From Blastomyces gilchristii SLH14081 (lineage: Eukaryota; Ascomycota; Eurotiomycetes; Onygenales; Ajellomycetaceae), in contig NW_003101666.1 of the NCBI RefSeq assembly GCF_000003855.2, positions 1,255,372 through 1,305,031 on the forward strand: DNA of 49,660 nucleotides. Direction: 5' to 3'. Both the position numbers and the translations under genes were made by a program. Shown here one piece after another: positions 12,301-22,075 of the stretch (within the stretch, counting starts at the first letter, position 1; every line of letters starts with the position of its first letter). The notes below the pieces were generated by a model, which did no database searches, was not told the origin of the DNA, and saw only the letters and a program-made list of their open reading frames with translations.

Positions 12301-14187
12301 TTCTATATCTAATATCACTCAGATCAGCTTAACTCTGCTAACACACTGTCTAGACAGCTCAATTATAATATTATTAATACAGAGAAGAATTTTATAACAG
12401 AATCTCTACTATCACTGCAGAAGAAGCTGACTACAGAAGATTAAAGTTCTTTAAAACTCAGAAACAGCACTGATAAGACAGCTGTATAACTCAGTATAGA
12501 AGATAAAAGAAAACTCAGATTCTCACAGAGAACTGATACTGAAGATCATGAGCTTCTCATATTATATCTTATAATTATTGAATTAATAAAGAATGAAACA
12601 GTCTACAATCTTCTAATCTGACTACTTTTAAAATTTATTGATAAGTTATAGAAGAAGAATATCTCTACTATAGCTTGAATTCAGAAGTTGAAGAAGAAAG
12701 AATTCAGTTTAAACTTGAAAGAGACAGACTCTGAGTGAGACAGTACTGCTAAGAAATCAAGTTATTAATAACTAGAAGACTATGAACTTCTACTGTTAAA
12801 TAATTCAGTCTTTATTTCTCATAGCAGAGTGATGTGTTAGAAGTTATTAAGAATTCATTATAATGATTTTCATACAGAATACTTTGAGTTAGAGAAGACT
12901 GAGACACTTCTAAAATATAAATATATTTAAAACAAGCTGCAGATAGATGTCAAAGAGTATATTAAGACTTATAATATCTATCAAAGAATAAAGATCTCAT
13001 AGTATAAGTAATACAGTAAGTTAATATCACTGTTTATTTTAAAGAGTTTATGACAGAATCTATTAATAAATTTCATAGTTAATCTACTAAAGTTGATAAG
13101 AGTCAAAGAATATGACTGAATTTTGATTATTATTAACTATTTTATGAAGATAACTAAATATATCTCTACTTATAAAAAGATTAAAGCCTCTGAATTGACT
13201 GATCTATTTTTAGATATTATTATTTATAATTATAATACTCTGAAATTGTTAATAACAGATTGAGAATCTCTTTTTATTAGCAAATACTGATCAGCTTTTT
13301 ACTATTATCTTATAATAAGACATCTTCTCAGTACTGTATTTCATTCACAGATAGATAATCAGACTGAATATCAGAATCAGATACTAGAACAGTATCTTTA
13401 AGTATTCTATTTATATTATTAGAATAATTGACTCAAATATCTTCTAACTGCTGAATTCATATATAATAATATAAAGAATGTAATCTTAAAGATATCTTTT
13501 TTCTATGCTTATTATAAATATAATTCTTCATTACTCAGTGACATTATGAATGATATTTTAAAAAGAGAAATAGACAGTTAGAATATTAAATAGATACAGA
13601 GAATAGAGTATTTCTCAGTATCAGAAGTAAAAGTAAGATTGAAACTTTTGAATAAAATTTATAAGAAGATGATGAAAAGTATTTATCATACTCAGAAGTA
13701 ATAGATAAAATACTATAATTAAAAATATCTTTCAATGAAGTTCTTGATAGAGAATCAAGTACTACTTTCAGCAAAGAATATCAAGATAATAAGACTGTGT
13801 AAGAAGCTTAATAAGCAGTGACTAGATTCTTTCTCAGTAATAAGAGTGATGAATAAACAGATATATAAGTTAAAATTACTTACAGAATTGAAATCAATTC
13901 ATTCTATTTTTCACATTTTCTATTTAAAGCTCTATAAGTAATATCTCAGAACAGAGCTGTCTTAGTCAGATAATATTGAGATTGAAAATGATACTGAATA
14001 TCTTATGAAGAAAATATTGAATAAATAAATATATTATAATAAGCTTTAATATCTTATTAAATAAGAAGATTATTTATTATCAGAGAATTTATAAGAACTG
14101 CTTAAATATTTGAAAAATACTGAGAAAGAGATTGTAAGCTATAAGATAACTAGTAGAGACTGCTCTATTATATACTGAAGATATTAA
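9310..14187 (+). pseudogene. Element A Gag-Pol (gag, RT, RNase H, integrase, chromodomain), RIP-damaged
   Basis: All recognisable domains lie in one frame, so this may be a single 1,626-codon Gag-Pol. The start near 9310 is a guess, because the codon there is ATA, possibly a mutated ATG. The Gag knuckle at about 10189-10230 reads YFNCRADNHYISDY, with both outer Cys changed to Tyr. RT lies at about 11090-11600 with its catalytic box changed to YLND (near 11441). RNase H follows from about 11790 (CETDAS). In the integrase zinc finger at about 12850-12990 the Cys pair reads YNIY. The DDE triad shows D-to-N at the first position, D intact at 13258 (LLITDWESLF), and E intact in TEYQNQILEQYL. A chromodomain with QYLIK closes the frame at about 13975-14130. 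Trp codons are TGA throughout. Confidence 0.88.
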
Positions 14188-15269
14188 ATAAGAAATACTG
14201 CTTAAGACTTCTTATTTTTTCTCAAAGAATTTTTTTAGAGATAATCTTATAATGATGAGTCAGTGTCTTATAAGCTTTATAGCACTCTTCTTCTATTTTC
14301 TCTTAAAGAGTTTTTTAGAAGTTTAATAAGACTATATAAGTATAAAATTTCTGAAGCAGTTAATAAGAAAAGAAAGAAATATTTGAAATTAATAAAGATT
14401 AATATTATCAATCTACAGATTACTGCTATTCTAATAGAATTACAGTCTACTGAAAAAGTAAAAAAGAAGAATCAGAGTCTATTTATTAATAATCATACTT
14501 TTATTAAACTTATTCTTCATTATTAAAGTCTTTAGTACTGATATCTTTATCTGCTGAGAAGTTAGTACTACAGTACTATAGAAGAGTATACTGTAGAAGA
14601 GTATAAAAGATACTTAAAGTATTAATTTATCAATTTATGAAGTATCTCAGTTATCTACTTTAATTAAAGTGAGATTCTCTTCAATCAGTGATTAATCTCT
14701 ATGATATCTTTAATAACAGTACTAACTAATCTCTTCTTGAGATTAGTTATTCTGAGATGTTTTTTCATCTCAGAGATTTACATTTTCATCTTCTTTTATA
14801 GATGAGTAAGAGAGATCTTCTCAGTCTTAACAGAATCTATCAATACTTAAAGCTCTGAGATTCTCACTCTGTACTGCTTAGGCATCTGAGCTTCTTGTCA
14901 GAGCTGATATAACATCTTCTTATAGAGTAGATAATACTTACAGAGAGATAGAAGTTATTATTATAAGTATAACAGAAATAACAGAAGTGAAAGAAGAGAT
15001 AGATATATAAGATTCTCTTCTTCTTCAGCTGCTTAGCACAGTATAGATAAGTAGTAATATCAGTCAGAGACTGCACTGAAGCCTTCTCACAGAGAGAAGA
15101 CAAAGAAACTGCAGAACTCTGCAGACTCAACTCAGCAGTATTTCAAGCAGAGCTCAGATGTATCACAGAAGAGAAACTATGAATTAAGCTTCTCAGAGTC
15201 ACTGTTCCTGAAATCAAGCTCTCTCCAGATTTCTCTTCAAATGATCACACAGGGTCATATGTCACTGTG

Positions 15270-15539
15270 TTAATTGAGAAGAAGAGGCAGTGTTGCAACA
15301 GTGATGAGAGAGGCAGGAGATGAACTAGATGCAGATGAATCAGCTGGCAGAAGGAATAACATCTCACTGCAAGACACAGCTACAATCACTGCAGCTGCAA
15401 GAGATACAGAAGAGAGAGAAGATGTGGCAATGAGAGTGATGCTCTCATAACTCATTAATGCCATCATCTCTGCCTTCAACCTGGCTTTCTTGACAGTTAT
15501 AGAGGCTGCAGCTGCATCATGAGAATGTTTATTACTCAC
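15270..15539 (-). CDS. Antisense open frame in the 3' region of element A (hypothetical)
   Basis: This is an uninterrupted 89-codon frame with an ATG start at 15539, opposite to gag-pol. The protein starts MSNKHSHDAAAASITVKK, has a hydrophobic Ala/Val/Leu centre, and a Ser-rich segment (DSSASSSSPAS). After its stop (TAA, possibly a mutated Gln codon) other minus-strand frames remain readable with TGA taken as Trp. Antisense accessory frames between pol and the 3' LTR are known in some plant Ty3/gypsy elements. No family is recognised here and it may be a chance frame. Confidence 0.3.
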   Translation of the reverse strand: MSNKHSHDAAAASITVKKARLKAEMMALMSYESITLIATSSLSSVSLAAAVIVAVSCSEMLFLLPADSSASSSSPASLITVATLPLLLN

Positions 15540-15986
15540 TAAAAAATGTCAAAATAAGCCTCTTATTATCTCTCAAGAATGATGCTCTCATGCACTTACT
15601 ATTACAGATGAGAGAGAAGAAAGAAAAATATATCATAAGAGAGAGAAAATCTTTTCAAAAAATCCTGTCACTACTGTTAGCTTTATCTCTAAAATATATC
15701 ACTTTTACAGAGAATTTCATATATAGAATGAAATATGATGAGAGATCTGCAAGTTACTTATTAACTATGTTTTTCACATCTTAAATCAATATATAAGAAA
15801 CTCACTTATCATATATTTGATTTGAATGAAGATGAGAAAAGAAAGATCTATATAGTTAGCAGAAAAACTCATCTACTTCTTTGTATTATATACAGTATAT
15901 ATACTGTCAATCAGTTGATAACTGTTACTATATAATAAAGATAACTTCTAATCTGATAATCTTAAGAGTATCAGAACTATGCTCTC

Positions 15987-15997
15987 AAAGAGAAGAG
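15987..15997 (+). other. Polypurine tract of element A
   Basis: AAAGAGAAGAG lies three bases before the 3' LTR and is the expected plus-strand primer position. Confidence 0.6.
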
Positions 15998-16000
15998 TAT

Positions 16001-16544
16001 TATCATACTTATGATTATATCAAGACTCTGCTGCAGTTTCACACAGCTCATCACTTTCATACAGATGATTTCATTCATTTCACAGATTATCTGAACTGAT
16101 TTTCAACTACTCTATGATATCATTTAAATATATTATAGAAAGATTTAATTGATAAATATGAGAATTCTACTTCTATATGAGATCAGCAGATTACTCTTTC
16201 TTAATAGTAAGATACTGCTGAGATATCACTTCAGCTATTCTCACTCATGAAATGAGAGAAGAGTATTCACTTATTATCTATATAGAATAGCTAGATGCTG
16301 GCTTCTTATCAAAGAAGTCAGTGATTCATTTTTCTCTGACTGAAATATATATAAGAGTTACTACATGTCTCATACAATCTTCTTAGTATACTAAGTATTA
16401 TATCTGTGATATTCTTGCAATAACTCTGTAGTCTATGAGCTTGCTATTCAAGCAAGATAGTTAAGCTCACTCATACAGCTTTCTAAACAACTATCTCTAC
16501 ATAATATCACTGACTAGTCATCACTTCAGTTCTATCACATTATA
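16001..16544 (+). repeat. 3' LTR of element A
   Basis: This LTR is 544 bp and aligns base for base in length with 8709-9252. The first 36 bases differ from the 5' LTR almost only by C-to-T and G-to-A, so TGTCACGCTC has become TATCATACTT. The terminal CA has become TA. Confidence 0.9.
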
Positions 16545-16549
16545 ATAAG
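16545..16549. repeat. Target-site duplication of gypsy element A, right
   Basis: Second ATAAG, matching 8704-8708. Confidence 0.88.
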
Positions 16550-17381
16550 TAATCTTATAAAATAGTTAGATTACTTTAGTAAATAAGAGTAATTATAAAT
16601 CATGAGTCTGAATCTTTCTATATAACTATAAAAGTAATTGTAGATTATAGATATCTTAATTCTATAATTCTACAGAGTTAATAAAAAAATGAAAAATTTC
16701 TTACAACTTTACAGTGTCAAAGAATAATAATTTATAAGAATAAGTGAAAGATTAACTTATAAATACTTCTCTTTAATAAGAGTGATCTTATAGAAAGTAA
16801 TTTATCTGCAGAATAAATCTGTATAATAATTATATAAGAATTATACAGAAATAATTAAGAGTTAACTGAAACTCTTCTGTATAAAAGATATGAGATAAAT
16901 CTATATAATAGTCAGAGAAAGATCTATAAATTATAAAGAATCTTACAGAATAAGAAACTGAGTAATAGACTCTTTTCTCTTTATAGTAATAAGATATTTT
17001 TTCTCACTAAGACTTTTTATAGATGTAAAGAGTTTTTAGTAAATATCACTGCAGTGCTGAGTCTGATTCTATGAAATTACTCAGTGAAAGACTTCACAGA
17101 TAAAGTCTTAGAGAGAGAGAGATATATAAGAAATCTCACTTCTCACAGATTCTTTATCTCTATTTCTATCTCTTGTGTAATTAATAGAGTTAGCAGCTCT
17201 TGACTATATATAACTATATAGACTGAAGTTTGTGAATACTATTTATAACTCAGCTTGAATGCTATTATACATTTAATCTCTACATTTTATCTTTCTATCA
17301 TGAATACTTCTAGTAGTTAACAGTACATATCACGCCAAGCTGCAAACACCTGAATAATCGCCTGCGAGCACTTATTCTTAC
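16550..17381. other. AT-rich spacer with a short GC-normal end
   Basis: 16550-17330 is low-complexity AT-rich DNA without a recognisable gene or element. 17331-17381 changes abruptly to normal composition (for example CACGCCAAGCTGCAAACACC) and leads into the LINE fragment. I could not match this 50-bp piece to anything else in the window. Confidence 0.5.
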
Positions 17382-17554
17382 AGTTTTGAACAACGTCTGG
17401 TTCACGTTTGGCTGAATAGCTTCATCATCACACGGGGTATGCGGTCAGCGATAGGGTCAAAATGCTCGTATGATTGAGAGCTTTTCGATGAATCTATTGG
17501 CGGGTTCTTATTCGAAGAATCGAGCGAGTTCGTGATGGAGCGGTTGATGGCTTT
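17382..17554 (-). mobile_element. Fragment of the LINE 5' end
   Basis: This stretch matches 8380-8550 of LINE copy 1 in the same orientation, including AACAACGTCTGGTTCACGTT, ATGCGGTC and TCGAGCGAGTTCGTG. It is only lightly mutated. It holds the element 5' end without any 3' part, the opposite of normal 5' truncation. It was therefore left by recombination or carried there by another process. The right border against element C is approximate. Confidence 0.8.
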
Positions 17555-19850
17555 TATATAGCTTAAGAGTATACAGAACAGCAGTAGAAGATATTACACT
17601 TATATATCTGCATCAAACAATAATAACAATGCAGATATTACGAATTGAGTAGACTTAAATATCTATACACAGAGAAGAGTTTTCACTATCTAAACAGGCT
17701 TCTAAGTCTCTGAAATTGCTTCTGAAGAAGTTGTCAATCAACATCAATGAGAGATGTGTATCAATTGTAATTAATCAGAACATATTACTTTCAACTGCTA
17801 ATCAGCCTACATATCTTCTCACTCAAGAGAAAGATCAGTGTCTTCTTACTCAAAGATTGAATCAGTACCTGTTCACATCAATTATATTACATTAGAGAAA
17901 GATTTGAAAGATAGCTATGAGAATGCTCTGATAAAACAGGGAAAAGATTAGCTTCTAATCAAACTCACAAGCAGAAGCTTGAACAGGTCAGACAATAATA
18001 ATTTGAAGAGAAAATAATAATGAATGCAATTCTTATATCTACTGTAATAGATAATATATATAATATGAAAGTTATAATAGACAGCAGTCTATATCACTAT
18101 ACAATAATTAAATCTTCAGTTGTAAGATATTATAATCTTCAGTGTATCTTCTTACAGAAACTCTGACTTCTTACAGAATTTAATAGCTTAAAGAATGTTT
18201 GCACTCATTATATAATAAAATTAAATATAGATGTCAGAGAATATTAATATGAAGATACTTATATATATAAGATCAATAATCTTAACTATAATCTTATATT
18301 AGAACTTATCTGACTATCTGAATAAGACATCTTATTGAATACTTGAAACAGGAGTTTGATATTCTCTAATAATGATCAAATTCATGAAGAGAATATTCAC
18401 AAGACTATGAATCTTACACAGATCTCTGTTAATACATATAAAATGCTTTAAAAGAGCTTCTAACAAAGTCACTGATAGTAGAATCATGTAATAATCTACT
18501 CTGTCAGTCTGACTGATATTAAAAAAGCTCTAGAAAAAGTATTCTGTGTTATAATAACAGATTCTTATATAAAACTCTCTCAATAATATCATGAACATCT
18601 GGATATCTTCTGACAAGATAATGTTATAAACCTATCTCTCTTATGATGTTCAGAAGTAGATCACAGTATCAGACTGAAAAAGAAGAATGATAAGAATTCT
18701 GAATCACTGTGAGACTCTCTTTATAATATATTCTGAGATGAACTTCTTCTTCTTCAAAAGACACTTAATGATCTGTTAAATAAAGAATTTATATGTGTTA
18801 GTAATTCTTCTACAGCAGCTTCTATTCTCTTTGCAAAGAAATCAGACAGAGAACTCTGATTCTATGTAAACTATTAAGAACTGAACAGATTGATAAAGAA
18901 GAATTATTACTCTTTATCTCTTATCAATGAAACTCTGATATATATCAGATAAGCGTAATAATTTATAAAGCTAGATATTATCACTGTCTTTCATAAAATT
19001 CATATCACTGAAGAGGATAAGTAACTTACAGCATTCTGAACATAATATAGTCTCCTTAAATAAGTAGTCACATCTTTTGAATTGATCAATACTCTCAGTA
19101 CATTTTAGAAGTATATTAACTAAGCACTTCAAGATTTTCTTAATAAGTTTATATCTACTTATCTCAATGACATTCTCATCTTTACTAATGAGTTTAGAAA
19201 AGAATATCAAGAATATGTATAAAGAGTATTATAATAATTACAGGAAGCAGAACTATTAATAGATATAGACAAGTGTGATTTTGAAGACAAGAGTATAAAA
19301 TATCTAGATTTTATCATAGAAGCTGATAAGAAAATTTAAATGAATTCTGAGAAGATCTCTATTCTTGAATGAAAAGCTCTGTACACTGTGAAAGATGTAT
19401 AAAGCTTCATTAGATTTACTAACTTCTATCAGTAATTTATATAAAACTTCTCAGATATCATGAGATCACTTACAGAACTTACTAAGAAGAACTCATTATT
19501 TCAATGATCAGCAGATACTGTAGCTATATTTATATAAATAAAGAAGATATTCATTAATACTTTTCTACTAATAATATTTAACTCTGACTGTGAAACAGTT
19601 ATTGAAGCTTACTTCTCTGACTATATTATAGACAAAGCTATATTATAATACAATAATGAAAATGTCTTATAATTATGCATTTTCATGTCTAAGAAACTGA
19701 GTCTCACTGAATGTAATTACAAGATCTATAATAAGAAACTTCTTATAATTATACACTGTCTAGAAGAATAAGACTCTGAACTTCAAAGTATCTTCAAATT
19801 TGAGATAATTACAGATTATAAGAATCTCAAGTATTTCATAATCATCTGTA

Positions 19851-19860
19851 AGCTTACTGA
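19851..19860. repeat. Target-site duplication of the SINE, left
   Basis: AGCTTACTGA here is repeated at 20234-20243 after the SINE. Elements B and D contain the sequence once at the same place, so the duplication was made by the insertion. Confidence 0.9.
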
Positions 19861-20233
19861 GCCCCGGTGGCCGAATGGTTAATGCGGCCACCTGGTAGCG
19901 CCTTGGTGTGGGAAATCAAGACATGTGGGTTCGAAACCTGCAGGGAATACATTAAATCCAGAACTCAAGCACCCCAGGTTTCTAATAAATACAGAGGTGT
20001 ACAAATCGCTTCAACAAATTACTTTATGTTCCTGAGATGAGAAGTTATTATCGCATGTATTTAATTGTCACTTCTTTGTATTTTCTATGTTCTTGTTATC
20101 TTGACATAGTCTCAACAACTGTATTTCCTCCTGTATAATCAACACTTGGCCTGTATTTAACATCATGCAAGGACTCATCATAAGCTCCGCTTGCATATGA
20201 GTATAATGGAAGAATAATAATAATAATAATATC
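19861..20233 (+). mobile_element. tRNA-headed SINE inserted in element C
   Basis: This is a 373-bp insertion bounded by a perfect 10-bp TSD. It starts with a tRNA-like segment (GCCCCGGTGGCCGAATGG, then T-arm GTGGGTTCGAAACCTGC) and ends in an (AAT)n tail. The sequence just before the tail, GCATATGAGTATAATGGAAG, closely resembles the LINE 3' end (GCATACATCTATAATTGAAG), so the LINE machinery probably mobilised it. Unlike its host element it keeps near-normal base composition. Either it arrived after RIP or it was too short to be recognised. The tRNA part does not fold into a complete acceptor stem, so it is not a tRNA gene. Confidence 0.9.
19868..19938 (+). promoter_or_regulatory. RNA polymerase III internal promoter (A and B boxes) of the SINE
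   Basis: Box A TGGCCGAATGG lies at 19868-19878 and box B GGTTCGAAACC at 19928-19938, close to the tRNA consensus. The GGCC...GGCC D-arm resembles tRNA-Leu or tRNA-Ser; the exact parent tRNA is not clear. Confidence 0.82.
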
Positions 20234-20243
20234 AGCTTACTGA
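20234..20243. repeat. Target-site duplication of the SINE, right
   Basis: Second copy of AGCTTACTGA, after which element C resumes. Confidence 0.9.
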
Positions 20244-21913
20244 ATGATAGATGCAATAATCTGAGCTATTAAGCTGTTTTCATTTCATAATACACTATCA
20301 CTCTGACAGTCAGAACTCAATGATAGATACTCTCTTATAATAAGAGTAAGATATATCTTTTAATATAACAGACAACTGCTGAATGAATCAAGAGTATCAG
20401 CTCTTAAATTAAAAATATTAATTAAATCTAATAAAATAATCTATAATACTATACATACTTCTCTGATTAGAACATCTTCTTTATCTGAATCTATACTGAA
20501 TGAATTGTGATATATAACAGCTTAAACTGATGAACTTCTTCAAGTACTCATTAAAGCAGTATGTTAAGAAGCACTCTGATTCTTTCTAGAACTATGTATA
20601 AGAACTAACATCTCAGAATACTTAATCAACAATAATAACACTCAGTGATTTTAGAAATAATACTAAGTTTCTTACTCTGAACTCTTACACACTCAGATAA
20701 TACAAGAGATATATAATTCTTATATAATCAGTCATTCAGATTATGAACAACTGTATTAAATACTCTTTTAAGAGTTCTACTGATCTGAGATATTAAACAG
20801 TATCAGATATTTTATCTTAAACTATAATTATTATTCTTCTATTATCTTATAAAAGAACTGTAGAAAAGATCTACTGAAGTCACTTAATATCTCTGATAGA
20901 ATCTGATAAGATGTAGTAATTAACTTTACTATTAATCTCTCTGAAAGTAAGAGTTGTAAGAATGTTCTGATTATCATTAACTGATCAAGTAAAGATGTAA
21001 TATTAAAATATTATAATAAGATGAATACTGAATAAGTTACTAAAGTCTTTCTATAAAGTTCATTCTATCAGATATATAACTTACTGAGATCTATAGTATC
21101 TGATTAAGACTATTACTTTATAAGTACTCTCTGAACAAGAATCTGTTAAGTTCTCAAGATTACATACTATTTATTAACTATCTATTATTCTGAGGTCAAT
21201 GATATATTAGAATAAATGATTTAGACTGTAAAGAACAATCTTTATAAGTTCTATAATTATTTATAAGATAATTGATATGATCTTCTTCTACATACAGAGA
21301 TTACTATCAATGATTGAGATACTGTTTTAACAGATGTAAGCTCATTCTTTCTTATATATAATTATCACATGAAGATGTTAAATCTTCTAGAGATTATATA
21401 TTTCACACTGAATCTCTGTAGTCTGATTCAGATTACTGATAATATAGTAATAAAGCTCTGAGATATCTGTAACTGAGCAGAAGCCTTCATAGCAAGTACT
21501 AAATAAGATTAAGAGAATTAAATCAATATTCACTGAGATCTCACTAAGTAATATAAGATAGAAGATCTGATATAATTGAATCTTAAGAATATATAAATTA
21601 TATACTCATCTTATACACTAAATTATCATTATATTAAGTATAAAGTAATAGAAGTTCTTAATAGTTACAACTACTATCTTGATATATTATCAGAAATTCT
21701 TAATATCTTTCATATAAGCTTACTTTACTGCACTATCACTGATTCATTCTCTTCTTAACTGACTTCTGACTGACAGCTGTCAGAGATTGTAGAAGAAGAT
21801 AATGAACTTAAGTAGAAAATTAAAAATATTCTTGATAAGAAATCTCACAGCTGTAGCTGATAATATCTTGTAAAATAGATTAGCTATAATTATCTGATCT
21901 GAACTCTGAGCTA

Positions 21914-22075
21914 GACTAGCCGGCGGAACTATGAATTTCACATTTGATTTCATTTGATCTGATCTCATACATTTCTTGACATGAGTGTCATCTAGACTGG
22001 CCGGCGGGATCATGAATTTCACATTTAGTCTCATTTAATCTAATCTCATACATTTCTTGACGTGAGTCTCATCAG
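21914..22075. repeat. Two tandem 81-bp units
   Basis: Units start at 21914 and 21995, both beginning GACT(A/G)GCCGGCGG and containing CATGAATTTCACATTT and CTCATACATTTCTTGA. The period is exactly 81 bp, a multiple of three, so minus-strand frames run through. The same unit recurs at 33693-33773. The function is unknown. It forms the right border of element C. Confidence 0.85.

Larger units (their letters stand above)
14188..16000 (+). other. Extra 3' region of element A between pol and LTR
   Basis: Most Ty3/gypsy elements have a short spacer here, but element A has 1.8 kb. On the plus strand I see only one short open frame, 14263-14526 (87 codons, Lys-rich, no motif). On the minus strand, frames around 15539-15270 and 15250-14990 are more readable than the plus strand. 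The block 15180-15540 is less AT-rich than the pol region. No known accessory protein is recognised. Confidence 0.6.
8709..16544 (+). mobile_element. Complete Ty3/gypsy chromodomain retrotransposon, element A
   Basis: This 7,836-bp element has two 544-bp LTRs and a perfect 5-bp TSD (ATAAG). The internal region holds one continuous gag-pol frame ending in a chromodomain at about 14187, then 1.8 kb of non-pol DNA before the polypurine tract AAAGAGAAGAG at 15987-15997. No TGG-type primer binding site is visible after the 5' LTR, probably because RIP altered it. It is a different family from elements B-E: LTR length, LTR sequence and 3' region all differ. It is heavily mutated except for the first 110 bp of the 5' LTR. 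Confidence 0.92.
17555..21912 (+). mobile_element. Gypsy element C (LTR-less copy of the B/D/E family)
   Basis: This stretch aligns with element B from its mid-gag (about 26870) to the start of its chromodomain segment (about 30780). Both LTRs are missing. The left end abuts a LINE 5' fragment and the right end abuts an 81-bp tandem repeat. The copy is interrupted at 19861-20233 by a SINE. It is the most heavily converted of the four family members: many CA sites that survive in B have become TA here. Confidence 0.88.
17757..21912 (+). pseudogene. Gag C-terminus and Pol of element C, RIP-damaged and SINE-interrupted
   Basis: The Gag knuckle begins at 17757 (C-x2-C-x4-H pattern). Pol begins at ATG 18020 in the -1 frame, as in B and D. 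The recognisable order is aspartic protease (about 18020-18330), RT (about 18830-19220), RNase H (about 19520-19850, where the SINE sits at the end), integrase (about 20800-21550) and the start of a chromodomain (about 21790-21910). No domain is free of stops. The copy supplies comparison for where the SINE entered, because B and D read straight through that point. Confidence 0.83.

Noticed and set aside
18971..19210. Minus-strand open frames over gypsy RT regions (also 38440-38685, 38676-38891, 42439-42645)
   Set aside because: They are antisense shadows of pol at the same domain in different copies. Similarity among them follows from the plus-strand pol homology.
19861..19945. A functional tRNA gene
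   Set aside because: A and B boxes are good, but the acceptor stem does not close and the segment continues into a SINE body with tail and TSD.
20068..20256. Minus-strand frame across the SINE
   Set aside because: It spans the SINE tail and crosses the TSD border, so it cannot be a gene of either unit.
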